Part shown: positions 21,801 through 32,867 of the stretch, piece after piece
How positions within the stretch are numbered: position 1 is the first letter of the stretch
How the letters are laid out: each line of letters opens with the position of its first letter
Source of the DNA: Hypomyces perniciosus
Taxonomy: Eukaryota; Ascomycota; Sordariomycetes; Hypocreales; Hypocreaceae
DNA length: 64,000 bases
Reading direction: 5' to 3'
Assembly: GCA_008477525.1 (NCBI GenBank)
Contig: SPDT01000006.1
Location: 3,189,501 to 3,253,500 of the forward strand
The notes under the pieces: model-generated
The model's input: the letters and a program-made list of their open reading frames with translations, nothing else
The model's database searches: none
What the model was told of the DNA's origin: nothing
Program-made: the position numbers and the translations under genes

Positions 21801-22559
21801 AGCTTCATGTGGTACAGCAACACCCAGCTCATTGCTGGTGGCGATTTACGTACCAACAGAACCGACACCAGGTTCCTTGCCCTTTACGACTCTGAGCAGC
21901 AACTCTGGAGGGACTTCCCTGACACAGACAATATTCCGGGCCCAGTCAAGACGATAACCCCGGGATCCAGCGACAACAGTCAAATTTGGATATCTGGCGT
22001 TTCGCTGGACGGAACTGTCTATCTCATGAAGTACGATGGGAAAGCGTGGCAAACTGCCAATCCGGCACCTCCCTCAGGCAGCGTCATCCAGAGTCTACAA
22101 GTTTTTAGTCTCACCAAGGCCCATGACAAAGCAACCCTGCTTGACGATATGCAGGTATTGATGCTCACTGGCTCCATCCCTCTGCCTGGCATTGGTTCCG
22201 CCTCAGCAGTCATCTTCAATGGCACGAACTATCAGCCCTACGCCCTGACGACCAGCTCCAGGAATGGAGTTGGAAGCATTGCCAAGGTATTCTCGCAGAA
22301 GAACGACTTCTTCTCCTCTAGTGTGAAACACCTCCCGTTGGTCTTCGTCATCCTCATCGGCCTTGCCATTTCACTCGCCCTCATCCTTATCTTGGTCGTG
22401 TCAGGCATTGTGCTAGACCGGGTGCGCAAGAAGCGCGAGGGATACACGCCAGCGCCGACATCCATGTATGATCGTGGAAGCGGCATGCAGCGAATCCCTC
22501 CCCATGAACTGCTTGAATCACTTGGGAAGACCCGGCCTGGAGCGGCACCGCATGTATGA
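18870..22559 (+). CDS. rax2: Rax2-type cortical polarity/bud-site marker protein, large type I membrane protein
   Basis: Single exon, 1229 aa. The basic N-terminus is followed by a hydrophobic signal segment (LGSSLAVLAAVAPSLSNA, residues 17-34). A long ectodomain has repeated beta-propeller-like units of the type GGNFTSLDG, VYVGGNF and LFVGGDFTN, with many N-glycosylation sites. One transmembrane helix lies at about 1154-1182, followed by a cytoplasmic tail of about 45 residues starting RVRKKREG. Rax2 in yeasts and moulds marks growth sites at the plasma membrane and works with Rax1. Length matches the family (about 1200). A basic RRKRRD stretch near residue 804 inside the ectodomain is unusual (see findings). 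Confidence 0.93.
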   Translation: MRLSFQKRRVARRPRPLGSSLAVLAAVAPSLSNAINFTAAPAANLDFSNLGRIGIAGDFDGISLYQYEEQVSQPSSTNGSASLLTQLPNGMLASIAATDASILAMCPVTLSDGSENVIIGGNFTSLDGIKSTAIALFNTNTSKFTPLNGLEGEVNALLCDEDRGTVYVGGNFKSGNSTNAIAWRTNGGWANLPFAGFNGPVSAITKASNGHIIFGGGFTGLGNVSTPSEPDGQTINLSTADVSADNTALTDGFDDPKNVICSDGSDGAGKTWLVQDNVPGNWEAKFNFGFEPTKLRLWNTHQDGRGTKTFRFIALPINGIMNFTYVDPATGKNSSCTNECPLSNNPKVKYQDFHFVNKVGMNHFQIAISAWYGNGAGLNGVQLFQDNIFAFAIQNFNEPSCGVSFPASATTTGPWTQSPSVQSDSMYLTAQLSSPVTSKSASIVFTPNIIESGNYSVNMYTPGCVPDGTCGTRGRVNITGIMSTGTIKANFTTTLYQTNNFDKYDQIYFGYIDRTSDSFKPAVTITPLDDQDLSTMTFVAQKVGFTLINSTGGLNGLFDFDPSKAVFDTSDLENSTINRLGASFDHNTGVNALATSGDITFIGGNFTSDDHQNLVAINTNDQIMSLDGGLDGQVLSMHLDGTKLFVGGDFTNKRASGTNGLNHVAVYDTSDNSWTALGAGVDARVDYVVPFQVNITNITETVIAFTGSFSECKAFGDYKATSVNGFAVWVPSKQNWLQNLGLSVPNYSGLLTASQLNLTSGYSLFGGSISSSELGAHGVATLTNKDLGQFPVNIQSQDPASSRRKRRDVASNTPVSGVATGAFYNEGNSNITVLAGHFSAQSNGSTVDNLVFIDGNDKDSVSGVGPSISSNSIFAAAAFRGSVLYAGGNISGTVNGNNVNGIIAYDVVAKSFGTQPPPVAGGNGTVSIITVRPGTGEVYVGGSFERAGALDCPGVCLYNADSTQWTRPGNTLSGRVSSFMWYSNTQLIAGGDLRTNRTDTRFLALYDSEQQLWRDFPDTDNIPGPVKTITPGSSDNSQIWISGVSLDGTVYLMKYDGKAWQTANPAPPSGSVIQSLQVFSLTKAHDKATLLDDMQVLMLTGSIPLPGIGSASAVIFNGTNYQPYALTTSSRNGVGSIAKVFSQKNDFFSSSVKHLPLVFVILIGLAISLALILILVVSGIVLDRVRKKREGYTPAPTSMYDRGSGMQRIPPHELLESLGKTRPGAAPHV

Positions 22560-25500
22560 GGCAACGTCTACCTATGAAGCGAGATAATATTTTAGCATGC
22601 ATCTTTGGTCAGCATCTGGCGTTTGGATAGGAGTTCGGAACATTGAAGCAAAAGTACCAGGGCCGGAGGATCATGGCCTACAAACACAAGCTAGCACAAC
22701 TCATCCTCCACGAGGATAGGTTGGGTCCCCTATATGAGCAGCTTCCAGCTCCTGCAGTCTTATTTGTCTCTTCTTTTTCTTACATTCTTTTTGCTATTTT
22801 ACGAGTTTATGACCACTGGTTAATGTTTCCTTTTGGCTGCGCGGAAGCAGAGCTGTCTCGCCCCATCATCTTTTTTTCATTCGCCCACTTCTACGGCGCT
22901 CTCTAGAATTTCGTTGAATGTATATTACCCTTCTCCAACAGTCTCCGACCCAAAGACTGTCACACTTTTCAGTGTGGTTTTGCGTCTCGTCGAATGGTTT
23001 TACAAGGGACAGAGGGTTGCAAGTAAGAGATGTGCAGTTGAGGCCACGACTTGGTGGTAGGAAATGTTTGGTTTATCTTTTTATTCTGACAAAAGATGCA
23101 AAGCATCTCTGAATTTGTCGCATGGAGATAGAATAATGGAAGCCTAATATGAATGAAGATATGTGGTTGACATGTTGCCTTGGGTCGTGACATCTGCGGA
23201 ATTGTGTGCTCTAATGTGTTGCAAAGGCCTCATTCAACGTTATTTCCGTCTTACATGGGGTGACACCACCCGTACAGGGGAATTTCTCATACCCCCTAAG
23301 GCGTCAGTCAGCTACGGGTCAGACTTATGGTGCGTAAATCCAGAAAACTACTGATACCATCCTCACTGATGGAGATGTTAGAAACCTGGGCAGTCATAGC
23401 TCTCCCGAGCATCAATGATACTGAAAGATTGGGGTGTTCTTTCTCTATCCCTAGTCATCATCAGACGGACGGGGGAAAGGGGGAGGGCTCACGGCATTTC
23501 CTTTACGAAATCCGGCTGTTGACGCGATGACACATTGTATTACACAGTTCTTCGCTCGCAAAGGTACTATTGACGTCACTGAGTCCGTCCATTCTCACCG
23601 TCTCTCCAGTCTCCATGCTCTCCACAACGGAACACGATAGACTATCTACTCATCGCGAGGGATAGTACGAAGGATGGAGGACGAAGGACGAAAGACCCAG
23701 TTGCACTTGCTACGGTCGGTAGGTCCGAGAAAAAGTACGTTTGAGGCAAGCGGGCTAGGCTATAAGCAAGAAAAGATGGGACATTACAGGTATAAGATCA
23801 GAGTTATACCGGAACTCCGCCCGCCGTGGGTGCTACGTTAAGTGAGTGGGTTTGGGAGGAGTGGTTGACGAAAGAACTTATGCTAGGCCAAGGTAGCTCG
23901 GCCGATAAGCCGGTCTTACGGACATTGGCGGCCGAAAGTGTCGCCAGGTCGGATTTTGTTCTTGCGTCAGTCGTTGCGGGCAGGTTGGCGATGCGATGAT
24001 TTCGAGTAAGCTCGGTCCCAGTGGTTGGTGAGTACATTCTTCTCTGATATGAGCATCTTCAATATGACTTTCTGTATGCATTTCACATGTATTACATGTA
24101 TTACATGTCCGAGTATGTAGTCTATGGGGGAATGATGGAGAGGGAGGCTGGGGGATACAGGTGCAATCATGAAGCATTGGTCGCAGGCAGTGCAAAACAA
24201 ACCCAACGCAGCAGATTCAAGGATCAACCCAACCTTTCAGAGCAAAAAATACCACTCTCTTTTAAAAAGGAGCAGGTGAAGAGCTGGGTTTGGTGTAAAA
24301 AATTGAGCCGAGAGACGAGGACAGTTACAGAACGCCAACAGCCATAAGCATGAGATTTCGTATCCAGGTGCTGCTAAAATATCAAGTTACTCGTAATATC
24401 TGCCGTCCGTTTCAATTGTTATTCTACGTCGACTACGGCGTCCAAGTGGTATCTGAGAGGGAAATCCTGCTCTATCGGTATCGGTCCCCTACTGTTCAAT
24501 GCTACTCGTAGGTTTCGAAACTTTGGCGCTGCCAAGCTGTCAGACGTGGCGAAGCAAATGGCCACGCATTGCGTGTCAGCCTTATTATGCTGAGTGTTTT
24601 TGGAGCCACAAGTACTCCAGAGCTGGGAATACAGTGATTAGGCGATGTTTTAGATACGGAGTACATGCACACTTCTGGTCTTCAAAACTACGTACTCCAG
24701 CGCATACCATTGCCCGGCTGCCTGGAGAGGTCCCAGATACCTCGTACACAACAACAGTGGAGAATTGGTGCTGGCTCGTAGACGCGGCACACTGTGCCAG
24801 GTCTCTTCCACCTTCGGTAAATACTACTCTCCTACCGCTGTGTTATTTAAGAGCAAATAAGTCTGCAGTTTGTATCATGCAGACTTACGTAAACCTCCCA
24901 AGAATCTTAGTTCTAGGACGAAGGCTTGACGCCATCTCTGGTTCCCACTGCCATCGTGGCATATCCCGATTTATTATGTACACGCCTTTTGTTACTCCCC
25001 CCCCCCATCCTTCTGACCCCCATTTTCGGGGACCCACAACTCCAGGCCAGGGCAAATCCTGCAACTGAAGAACAGAGCCAATCGCTGGGGTTCAGAATGA
25101 CGTTGCAGGGATCCACAGGTGGGGGCCCTTAGCACCATGCGAGGGTGCCGCAGCCACTGACGTCATCCATCCGTCGACTATTTCGACAACGGTTTCTCCC
25201 TGGACCTGTGTATCTGTTTGGACGTTGGGCAATATCTATGGGATTTCGGGAGGAAACAAAAGCAAGATGCCCCAAGACTTTGTTTCTGCTTGCATACCAA
25301 GGCATTGCGGAGTTCCATGTGCAATTATGCCCAAGACTTCGTTTGTTGATTGTTGGACCTGGGGATCGCCGACGCAGATGCTCACCAGAAGGAGCGAACA
25401 CCCTAATCCAGATGGCATGACGATCCGATGCGATCCGATGCAACTTGTGCCCACCTCTCCTTGTCAAATCGGCCTGTGATAGATTCATCAGACGGTGTAC

Positions 25501-28500
25501 GTACATACATACGAAGCAAGGGTGCGTTAGTCCTTCTGCCGTTGCAATAATGGCGGCAACATTTCCAGCCCGGGAACGCGCAAAGGCTGTCATTTGATCC
25601 ACTCGCTCTTTCACTCTCTCTCTTACGAAGAAGTACGAAGTACGAAGTACTTCGTACTCTCTCCCACTCATCTCTCAGATCCTTGCTTCAATCCCCTTGT
25701 TCGAACCCGCGCACGTACATTACATACGTGCGTGCCGTTTTTTGTAGATAAACCCCTTCCCGAGGCGAGCGAGGTATGCGCCGGAGATTTTAGTACTGCA
25801 TGTAGCGCATGGGCTAATACGCAAGCGCCATCTCTCCTCCTTCAACAGGACCCCAGCCCTTGGACGAGGAGATCCGATATGCCGTTACGCGGGTCGCAAA
25901 GCAAAGACATTGAAAAACAAGCCCCCGACGTCACTCGGTCGGGCCTCGTTGGTTTTTCCCCTTTTGCACTTTTCACGTCGGTGAAGGGAAAAATCTTGTT
26001 TACATGCACACCCTCCCTCTAGAAGACACTGTATACACGTGAAAAGTACTCCGTATGTGAATACATGTGGTACAGTGTAAAGTGGAAACTGCAGCATTCC
26101 CCCCCCCTAGCAATGAAATACTACGCATACTCCGGACACTGTTTTCCTTTGTCAAAAGACTAAATGCATCATATTCCGGAACTAAATGCTTATATTTTGT
26201 ATCCTGAATAGGTGTTAGACGCTTACATACACACTTGTTACGCAGAGTTTAAGACTTTCACGGCTAGCAACCATAACAAAGCTTTTGCAGCATCGTGACG
26301 ACGTGGACCCCTCTCACATCCACACACACACTTGTGGGCTACGCTTCTTTCAACGTCTTGCGCCGTTTACGTAGGAGCTTCTTATTCTAGAAATGCCTAA
26401 ATCGAGAAACAGGATTGAGCAGAGAGCATCGTCACTTTGTCCTCAATTACGTCATAGGATCCAAAACATGAATCCGAGGTGCCTCTGACTTCATCCACCG
26501 GTTGGTATGTATGGAGCACACGACCAACGAGGACAGGATGATGATTCGTGGTGAAATTTGATCCAATTTGCCCATATTCTTGATTTCTCCGTGGTACATA
26601 CGTCGTGATACATCCACTTGCCATTCACATGTATGGACACCTAAGTCTAACCTTGAGTGGCCTGTTGTCAGAAATCGTTCCTGGAATCCGGGGCCCCGAT
26701 TACCCCTTTCAACCTGCTACAACAAGATGACAGTTGAATGAGCTTCCTGAAGGAGCAGAATATGGAGAATAGCAAGCTCCTCCACTGAGAGCAAGAAAGG
26801 GAAGAACCACAAAACTCCTCACCATCGTCTGTCGATCTTGGGGTGCAGCGTACCTCGCTCGCTCCACAAGACCTCAATATCATCACACCTTCCGTACATA
26901 CATGGCCTACCCACCATGGATCTCGTAAGAATACAACGTATAGCTGTCCATCCACGCGTATGGGAATTGTAGGAGTACGTATGAACTCCTTGCCGGCTCC
27001 CTCCCGGTGTACTTGCCCGTCCCGTCCCAGCCTCTCTGGCATCCATTTCAATCATCCCGTAGCATTTCCAGTATCCTCCCCCCTTGCCCCTGTCCCAACC
27101 GGTATGTCCGCCCGTCCTCTCATCCCCTCTAACCAGAAACACAATCCCCACAAAGCTTGTCCAGTCTTGACAACACCGCCTTATGGGGCCTCCTTTCCCC
27201 GACAAGGCAGCGATGTTCAGCTCTGAAACGCCCGCCCCATTCCTGCTTTGGCTAATGATCAGCTTCAGTATGCCAAAAACCAATAATCTTCACACATTCA
27301 AGAATCCTTGTGTGCATGCATACATTTTACATACTCACTTACGGGTAACCTTGATGGGTTTGCATGCCCCAGCTAACACCGCCCAGTGGCAAGGACAAGC
27401 GGAGAAAAGAAAAAGCACAGTCGCACGATAATTATTAGTATTTCATTCTAGGAAATCCGAGCCTGTCATGGCTGGCTGTATCCCAGACCCGGGCCCCATA
27501 AGCAGAAACCGGGTTTAGATGGTCGATGAAACACGGGACGAAAACACGATACTACACCAGCTCCTATCGTCAATCTGTCGTTTGTGGCGCGTTAGGAACG
27601 GAAGCACGCCTCTCCCGCCCGACGATCCCGTGCGGCTTTTCCTTCAGAAGCTTCCCAGAAGCCCTTCCTATGCTCCTTTCGGGGCTTCCGTTCTGTAACC
27701 GCCTCTTTGGGACATCTCAGCCGCGATCGTCGTAAGAAACACGGCATGCTGCGTCCCCTTGCCCCCATGCCCCAAAGACTTTAGGCTTTTCACCGGCAGC
27801 TCATGCGACGGGTTAAGATGAGATCAACAAGGGGCGAGAACTTTTTCTGACACATGTACGAAGTAGAAGGAAGGAAGATGCCCGAGTCCGAGTCATCAAA
27901 AATTCGTATATTCAACAACGGCTCTGTACGCCGTTGTCGAATGGGGTATATCATCACCATAAGAAGCTATTGTACATTGCCCAACCGCCGCATAGGCAGT
28001 CTGGTTCGCATCCATCCATTCCTCCCCTCCCACCAGTGTCTGTGTATTCGTGATGATATAAGTCTGAAATTGCTTCCTTTCGTGCTAGCGACAAGGCCAA
28101 GGCGCTGCAAAGTGACCTGAAGATGAACTCAACCCCCAACGCCGAATTGGAAGGGGTCCGTCCCTCCAATTAAAACTCATAACCCAATAATCGTCATACC
28201 AAAGTGATCGAAACGTCGTACAAACATTGCTTGCTGCGCGCGTCCAGACCGTTCAATGCAATGCGTCGGTATCCAAGATGATCGGCTCAAATCATGTACA
28301 TAGCCGCATCTCCTTTACTATCCCATCTACCTTCCTCCAACCTTTTGGCCCCTTTCTCTATGTCGTGTTTGTCGTAAGATGAAGTTTCAAAACGTGCCGA
28401 TTAAATCCCAATACTATAGTCGATTCAACGGCTGTTGTTCCGCAAATCCTGTGGAGCCCCAAGGCGGTTGAGGAGAAGAATTTTGTTGTCTCGAACTATG

Positions 28501-28572
28501 CGAGACCATTTGTAGAAGAAAAACTCCGTTCAATGACCGAAAATCGAGGTGTGGCCCTTTTGAGTGGTCCCT
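22560..28572. other. 6 kb gene-free region between convergent rax2 and flbC
   Basis: I find no recognisable protein, tRNA or transposon domain. Present are TACGGAGTA-type motifs (for example near 24657, 25624-25657 and 26045), an ATTACATGT tandem near 24084-24108, and C-rich runs near 24998 and 26100. Several open frames of 150-190 codons exist (24499-25068 plus, 25129-25671 minus, 26819-27283 minus), but their composition is not protein-like. Part of this may be the 3' UTRs of both genes. Confidence 0.5.
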
Positions 28573-29820
28573 TTAATCTGAGTGGTGGTCCTCGGAGCCC
28601 GCTTCTGATCGAGCGTCACTTCGATGTACTTTTCGGTGGCGTCGTAGATTGGAGACAACTGAAAAGTGTCGCCCACATCCTTCAACTTCACAGGCGAATG
28701 CTAATAATCATGAGCATGGACCTCTTCACAATCACGAACGATGGGGATGAGACTTACGCTTTTCACCGGTGTGGCTGTACATGTGCGTCTGCAACGAGCT
28801 TGGCCTTGTGAATCGCTTGTCACACACCTTGCACTTATGCTTCTTCTGCGTGCTGGTCGAGACCTTTGAGTTGAACGAGCCCATCATGGATTGCGGTGCG
28901 GGCGGAATCTGCGACGTTATGAGGCCTTGCGGTCGAGGTAGCGTTCTTGAGGTGACAGACTCGATGTCTGATCCAGCAGAGTAATCGGAGACAGAGTCGC
29001 CATAATAGGAGCTAAAATTGCCGGACGAGATGGACGAGCTGGTCGAGTGCGTCGAGGGGAAACCGTACGAATCCACAGATGACCGATCACTGCGGCTACC
29101 ATAGATGTTCCTTGGGGTCTCCTGGCTCATGGCGAGCATTCCGTGGCTAGCATCAAGCGCTTCAGCAAAGCCTCTTCGGTCATCCGTGTGGACGCTCCTG
29201 AAACTAAAGTCAGCCCGTCAAGCTCCGTCGACGTCTTGTTGCGTCGAATAGGTCGGGGAGGCTACTCACTGTTGGGAGAATCTCCGTGAGACGTCGGATT
29301 CATGGCCAAGGGCACTAAAGGCGGGCGGTCGTACAGGGGCAGGTGCGTAGCCCATAGCATAAGGTGCAGCAGCTGGAGACGCAAAGTGGCCGTTGACGGG
29401 TGAAGCTGTCGTGGCGTAGGTGGCTTCCCCATACGCAGCCGAAGTGGTCTGCATGCGGTTCATGCTCAAAAGGTCTTGACACATGCTAAGTTAGGTGATG
29501 CGCTGACAATGGATGTGAGAGAAGAGAAACTCACCCGCTGAAGCAGCGGTAACGGGCATTGACCCATACGAAGACATCGGGGAAGCGCTGCTGGTATTGG
29601 TGCGCGCGCTGTGAGCCTTGGCAGCCATGATGTTGGGGTTCAGAGTAGGCAGTTGTTGATTTCCTACGAAGAGGCTGCCGCCAGCCACTGCCGCGGTTTG
29701 GGGGGTTGAAGACGACGAAGACCACGGGTTTGAGAAGGTGGGAGCCTGGCCGTGAGCCGGATAGTCGAAGTTCAATACGGGACCGAACCGCTGCTGTGAT
29801 GTGTCCAACGTCATGGTCAT
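28573..29820 (-). CDS. flbC: FlbC-like C2H2 zinc-finger transcription factor (4 exons)
   Basis: Exons: 29535-29820, 29270-29474, 28758-29197 and 28573-28700, for 352 aa. A Ser/Thr/Ala-rich N-terminal region is followed by two adjacent C2H2 fingers. The first is CKVCDKRFTRPSSLQTHMYSH with linker TGEKP; the second, CEVEGCGRHFSVVSNLRRHRKVH, is completed only after the last splice. A short acidic/His tail follows. The finger pair and length fit Aspergillus FlbC, a nuclear activator of conidiation. Intron 1 needs an AAG acceptor (29475) because the nearby TTAG acceptor leads to a stop, so that joint is the weakest. The gene sits alone in a region of more than 15 kb without other protein genes. Confidence 0.85.
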
Positions 29821-32800
29821 GATGAGGTGACGGGTAATGGTGGTGTGAGAGGAAGATAATGGCCTTTATGAATCCGATGTTGTTGGGTGGGCAAATTCGG
29901 ACTGTGTGAGTACTAGTATAAGTGTGATGTGCCAAGTCTTTCCCTTGCTTGTGAGAGAGTGCGGGCGGTGCGAGCGTGTGTTGTTTGTGTTTGTGTGTGT
30001 GTGTGTGGAAAAAAGGTTTGTTGATCAGATGCAGGATCCCGACCTAAAAGAAAGCCAAGTCGTAACACAGATCAGAGACAACAAGATCCCGCCTGGAGTT
30101 GGGAATGGGTTTGTCGGAAGCCAAGTGTGGGATCAGCGAAGTCTTAAGTGTGCGCTCCGGTCTGAATTGACGTGCGTCAGTTTTAGTGGGATGCCAGAGG
30201 CGGTCCCGGGTTGACCTGGTGTGACGACTCTCTGGTTGAAATGATCGGCAGACCGGTGGCCCTTAGCAAAGGCCGAGGGGAGACAGGGCTAATCGATGAG
30301 GTAGGGTTGGGTAGCCTGTACGAGTACTTCGTAGTAGCTGGGAACAAGAGCCGGCCAGGGGGTTGCAGGTTGGCTGATTTAAGTACGTAGCAACAAACGT
30401 TTGGTGAAAACCCACAGGTCCCATTAGCAGAACTCCGTTATGGAGCACCAGCTCAGCACAGCGCAGCGCAGCAGGGCCAAGTCGATGTGGAGAGTATGGA
30501 GAAGATGGAGATGCTGGAGATGGCAGAGGTCAAGGGGAGAGAGACAAGCAGTGAGACGTCAAAATGCTCGGGGTGGGTATATGGGAATGGGAATGAGTGG
30601 CCAAGCGAGGATTGCGAGTGTTGCCCTGGGCTTGGTTGGCGGTACTCCGTGCCTGGCCAAAATAAAGTGGGCGCAATTTAGACGACGCTGAGGAGGTTTA
30701 GAAACGTGCTGCAGGCAAAGGATGCTCAACAGCCAGTATCCTGGAAAGTATGTCGGTTGGGCGTATAATTGCGTTCGCGATCCAAAAGGCGAAATGGAGG
30801 CTCGAATAATGGTGGTTTTTTTTGGGGGGTTTCTCTGCCGCAGGAACATGACGAAGGGCGGCCAAGAGCCCATACAAGTACAAGTATTGTCGCTCAAAGA
30901 CAGAGCTATGGAAGTGCTCAGTCCCACGTACCAACAAGAGACCATGATGTCGACGGCCAGCGAGACGAAGAGCGTGGATCTGAAAGGGGGGGTGGAGATG
31001 CAATCTGTGGGAGAGGAAGAAAGACAACGGGGGTGAGGGAGGTGGAGTAGAGGGTGGGAGGGTGCATTTAGTACGGAGTATTGCGGAATACGGAGTACGA
31101 GGGAGGGTATTTCCTCAGCCAACATATGTGTCTCGAGTACCTCAGACAGTAACACATGGTGCACTGTGCTGCACTGTATCGCAGTGTGAGGGCGAACGGC
31201 AGATAGGGAGTCGCCACAGAGATGGATGAGTGGGGCACGAAAATACATGCTGGATAAATCATAGGGCTACGGCAGTTTCGCCAGCCAGGGCGTCCAAGGG
31301 GCCCTGCAAGAGGCAAGACGCCACAGTTGAAGGCTCTGAAGGAGATTATGCAGGGACTGTGCGCAGACGGAGGAGACTGTACGGGTTGTAAAATATTGCC
31401 ATTTCAGGTAGGCATTACTCCGTACGGCCAGTTGTTGATAGCAGTGAGGGATATGCACGCATGTTCTAGCGTTAGTAGGTACATACAGTGTGCGAGTATA
31501 GAGATGGAGACGCTGCACTCCACTCACATCCATTCAAGTATGTACGAGTACCTACTGTACTCCATGCAGAGCACTACTCATATTATACGTGCATATAGAC
31601 GAGTACGAGTATGTCTTTACGTGTATTCCGCCTCAGAGCCCAGCTGGCAGTAGGAGGAGTATTACTACATACTACGGAGTACTAGAAACACAAAAACACC
31701 AGAGGCGCGGAAGCGACAAAAGTGCGCATGCAATGAACCAACCCATACTTAATTTCAAAGAGGCAAAGGTCGCCTTGGGTGGCTTGCCGAGTAGCAACGG
31801 CACATTCTGGCTCTGTGATGTGGATGGGATAATACTCCGTACGGAACTCGTGCGAAATACGGAGCGGCGCCATGAAGCAAGGCCGGCCCGCGGGCGGACG
31901 GCCGGGGCGTCAATGCATCAGTCCTGACGTAAGGGCTCCTCTGGCACGGTAGAAAGGGGGAGAAGCACGGCGCCATGGACATCATCCGGGGTGGTGGGGA
32001 CAAGAGAGAGAATGATTGATGAGAGACAAATCAACGCAGATGCAAGCGCTAAAAAATCAGGATGCAAAGGGGCAGCAGAAGCACATCAGAGACTGAGACA
32101 AACAGCCAGCAACACGTACATCCCATCCACCCACCCACACATGGAGAGCATGCGTCTGTCTGCACTGCATACTCGTACACACGCTTGCGGATGTTGTTGC
32201 CTGCGCAAGTACGGGGTACATGCTGTAGTATTTGTAGAAGTACTACGGAGTAGTATTACCTGTATTAGTACTACTTCGTAAAGAGAATGGACGGAGGTTC
32301 CAGCGAAAACATGCACTAACAGATATAGTGCTAGTGTATGCCTATAAATGTACAGATAAGATACAGGTAGTCGGCCGAAAGATGCGGCAAGCGGACTTAA
32401 TCGAGCATTCAAACGAACGGATTCGGATCCATGCGCTCCTCCAACTACGAAGTAAGAAGCCAGTCTTCCCAACATACGTACGTATGATGTGGAAGCATTA
32501 AAAAACAAGTGTATGATGAAATGGTGTCATCTACCAAGTATAGAGCATCCCGTACGAATTACGGAGTAGTACAGTAAAGATACGAGAAGGCATCATCGTC
32601 TGCGGGGCCTCTGCAGCATAACGTGGTTCACAACAACCCTTTGTGACTTTGACGTAACTTACATGCATTCCCACGCATATATTCATACGTAACGGCAGTG
32701 CTTGGTGGATCTCGCCTTCAAACCCTCCCACCGTTTATGTTCATGTCATCGCACAAGTTACGCAACCCAACACAAGCCTCCACCGTCATTATGCTTCCCC

Positions 32801-32837
32801 GCGCCAAGCTCAACATCGTGGGCGTCCCCATCCGTAC

Positions 32838-32867
32838 GTAGTAGTAGTAGTAGTAGTAGTAGTAGTA
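32838..32867. repeat. (GTA)n microsatellite
   Basis: About ten GTA units, directly after TCCGTAC. Related runs of CTA/ACT occur at 37898-37934, 35372-35390 and 33217-33244. The same trinucleotide lies within the TACGGAGTA motif. Confidence 0.85.

Noticed and set aside
24499..25068. 189-codon plus-strand open frame with ATG in the rax2-flbC gap
   Set aside because: Residue composition (many Cys, Trp, Pro, His) is like translated non-coding DNA. No family, splice partner or promoter signs. A homology search could overturn this.
25129..25671. 180-codon minus-strand open frame starting in TACGAAGTAC repeats
   Set aside because: Its first codons are the palindromic repeat itself and the rest resembles no protein.
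26819..27283. 154-codon minus-strand open frame
   Set aside because: Gly/Arg-rich, no motif, overlapped by an equally long plus-strand frame.
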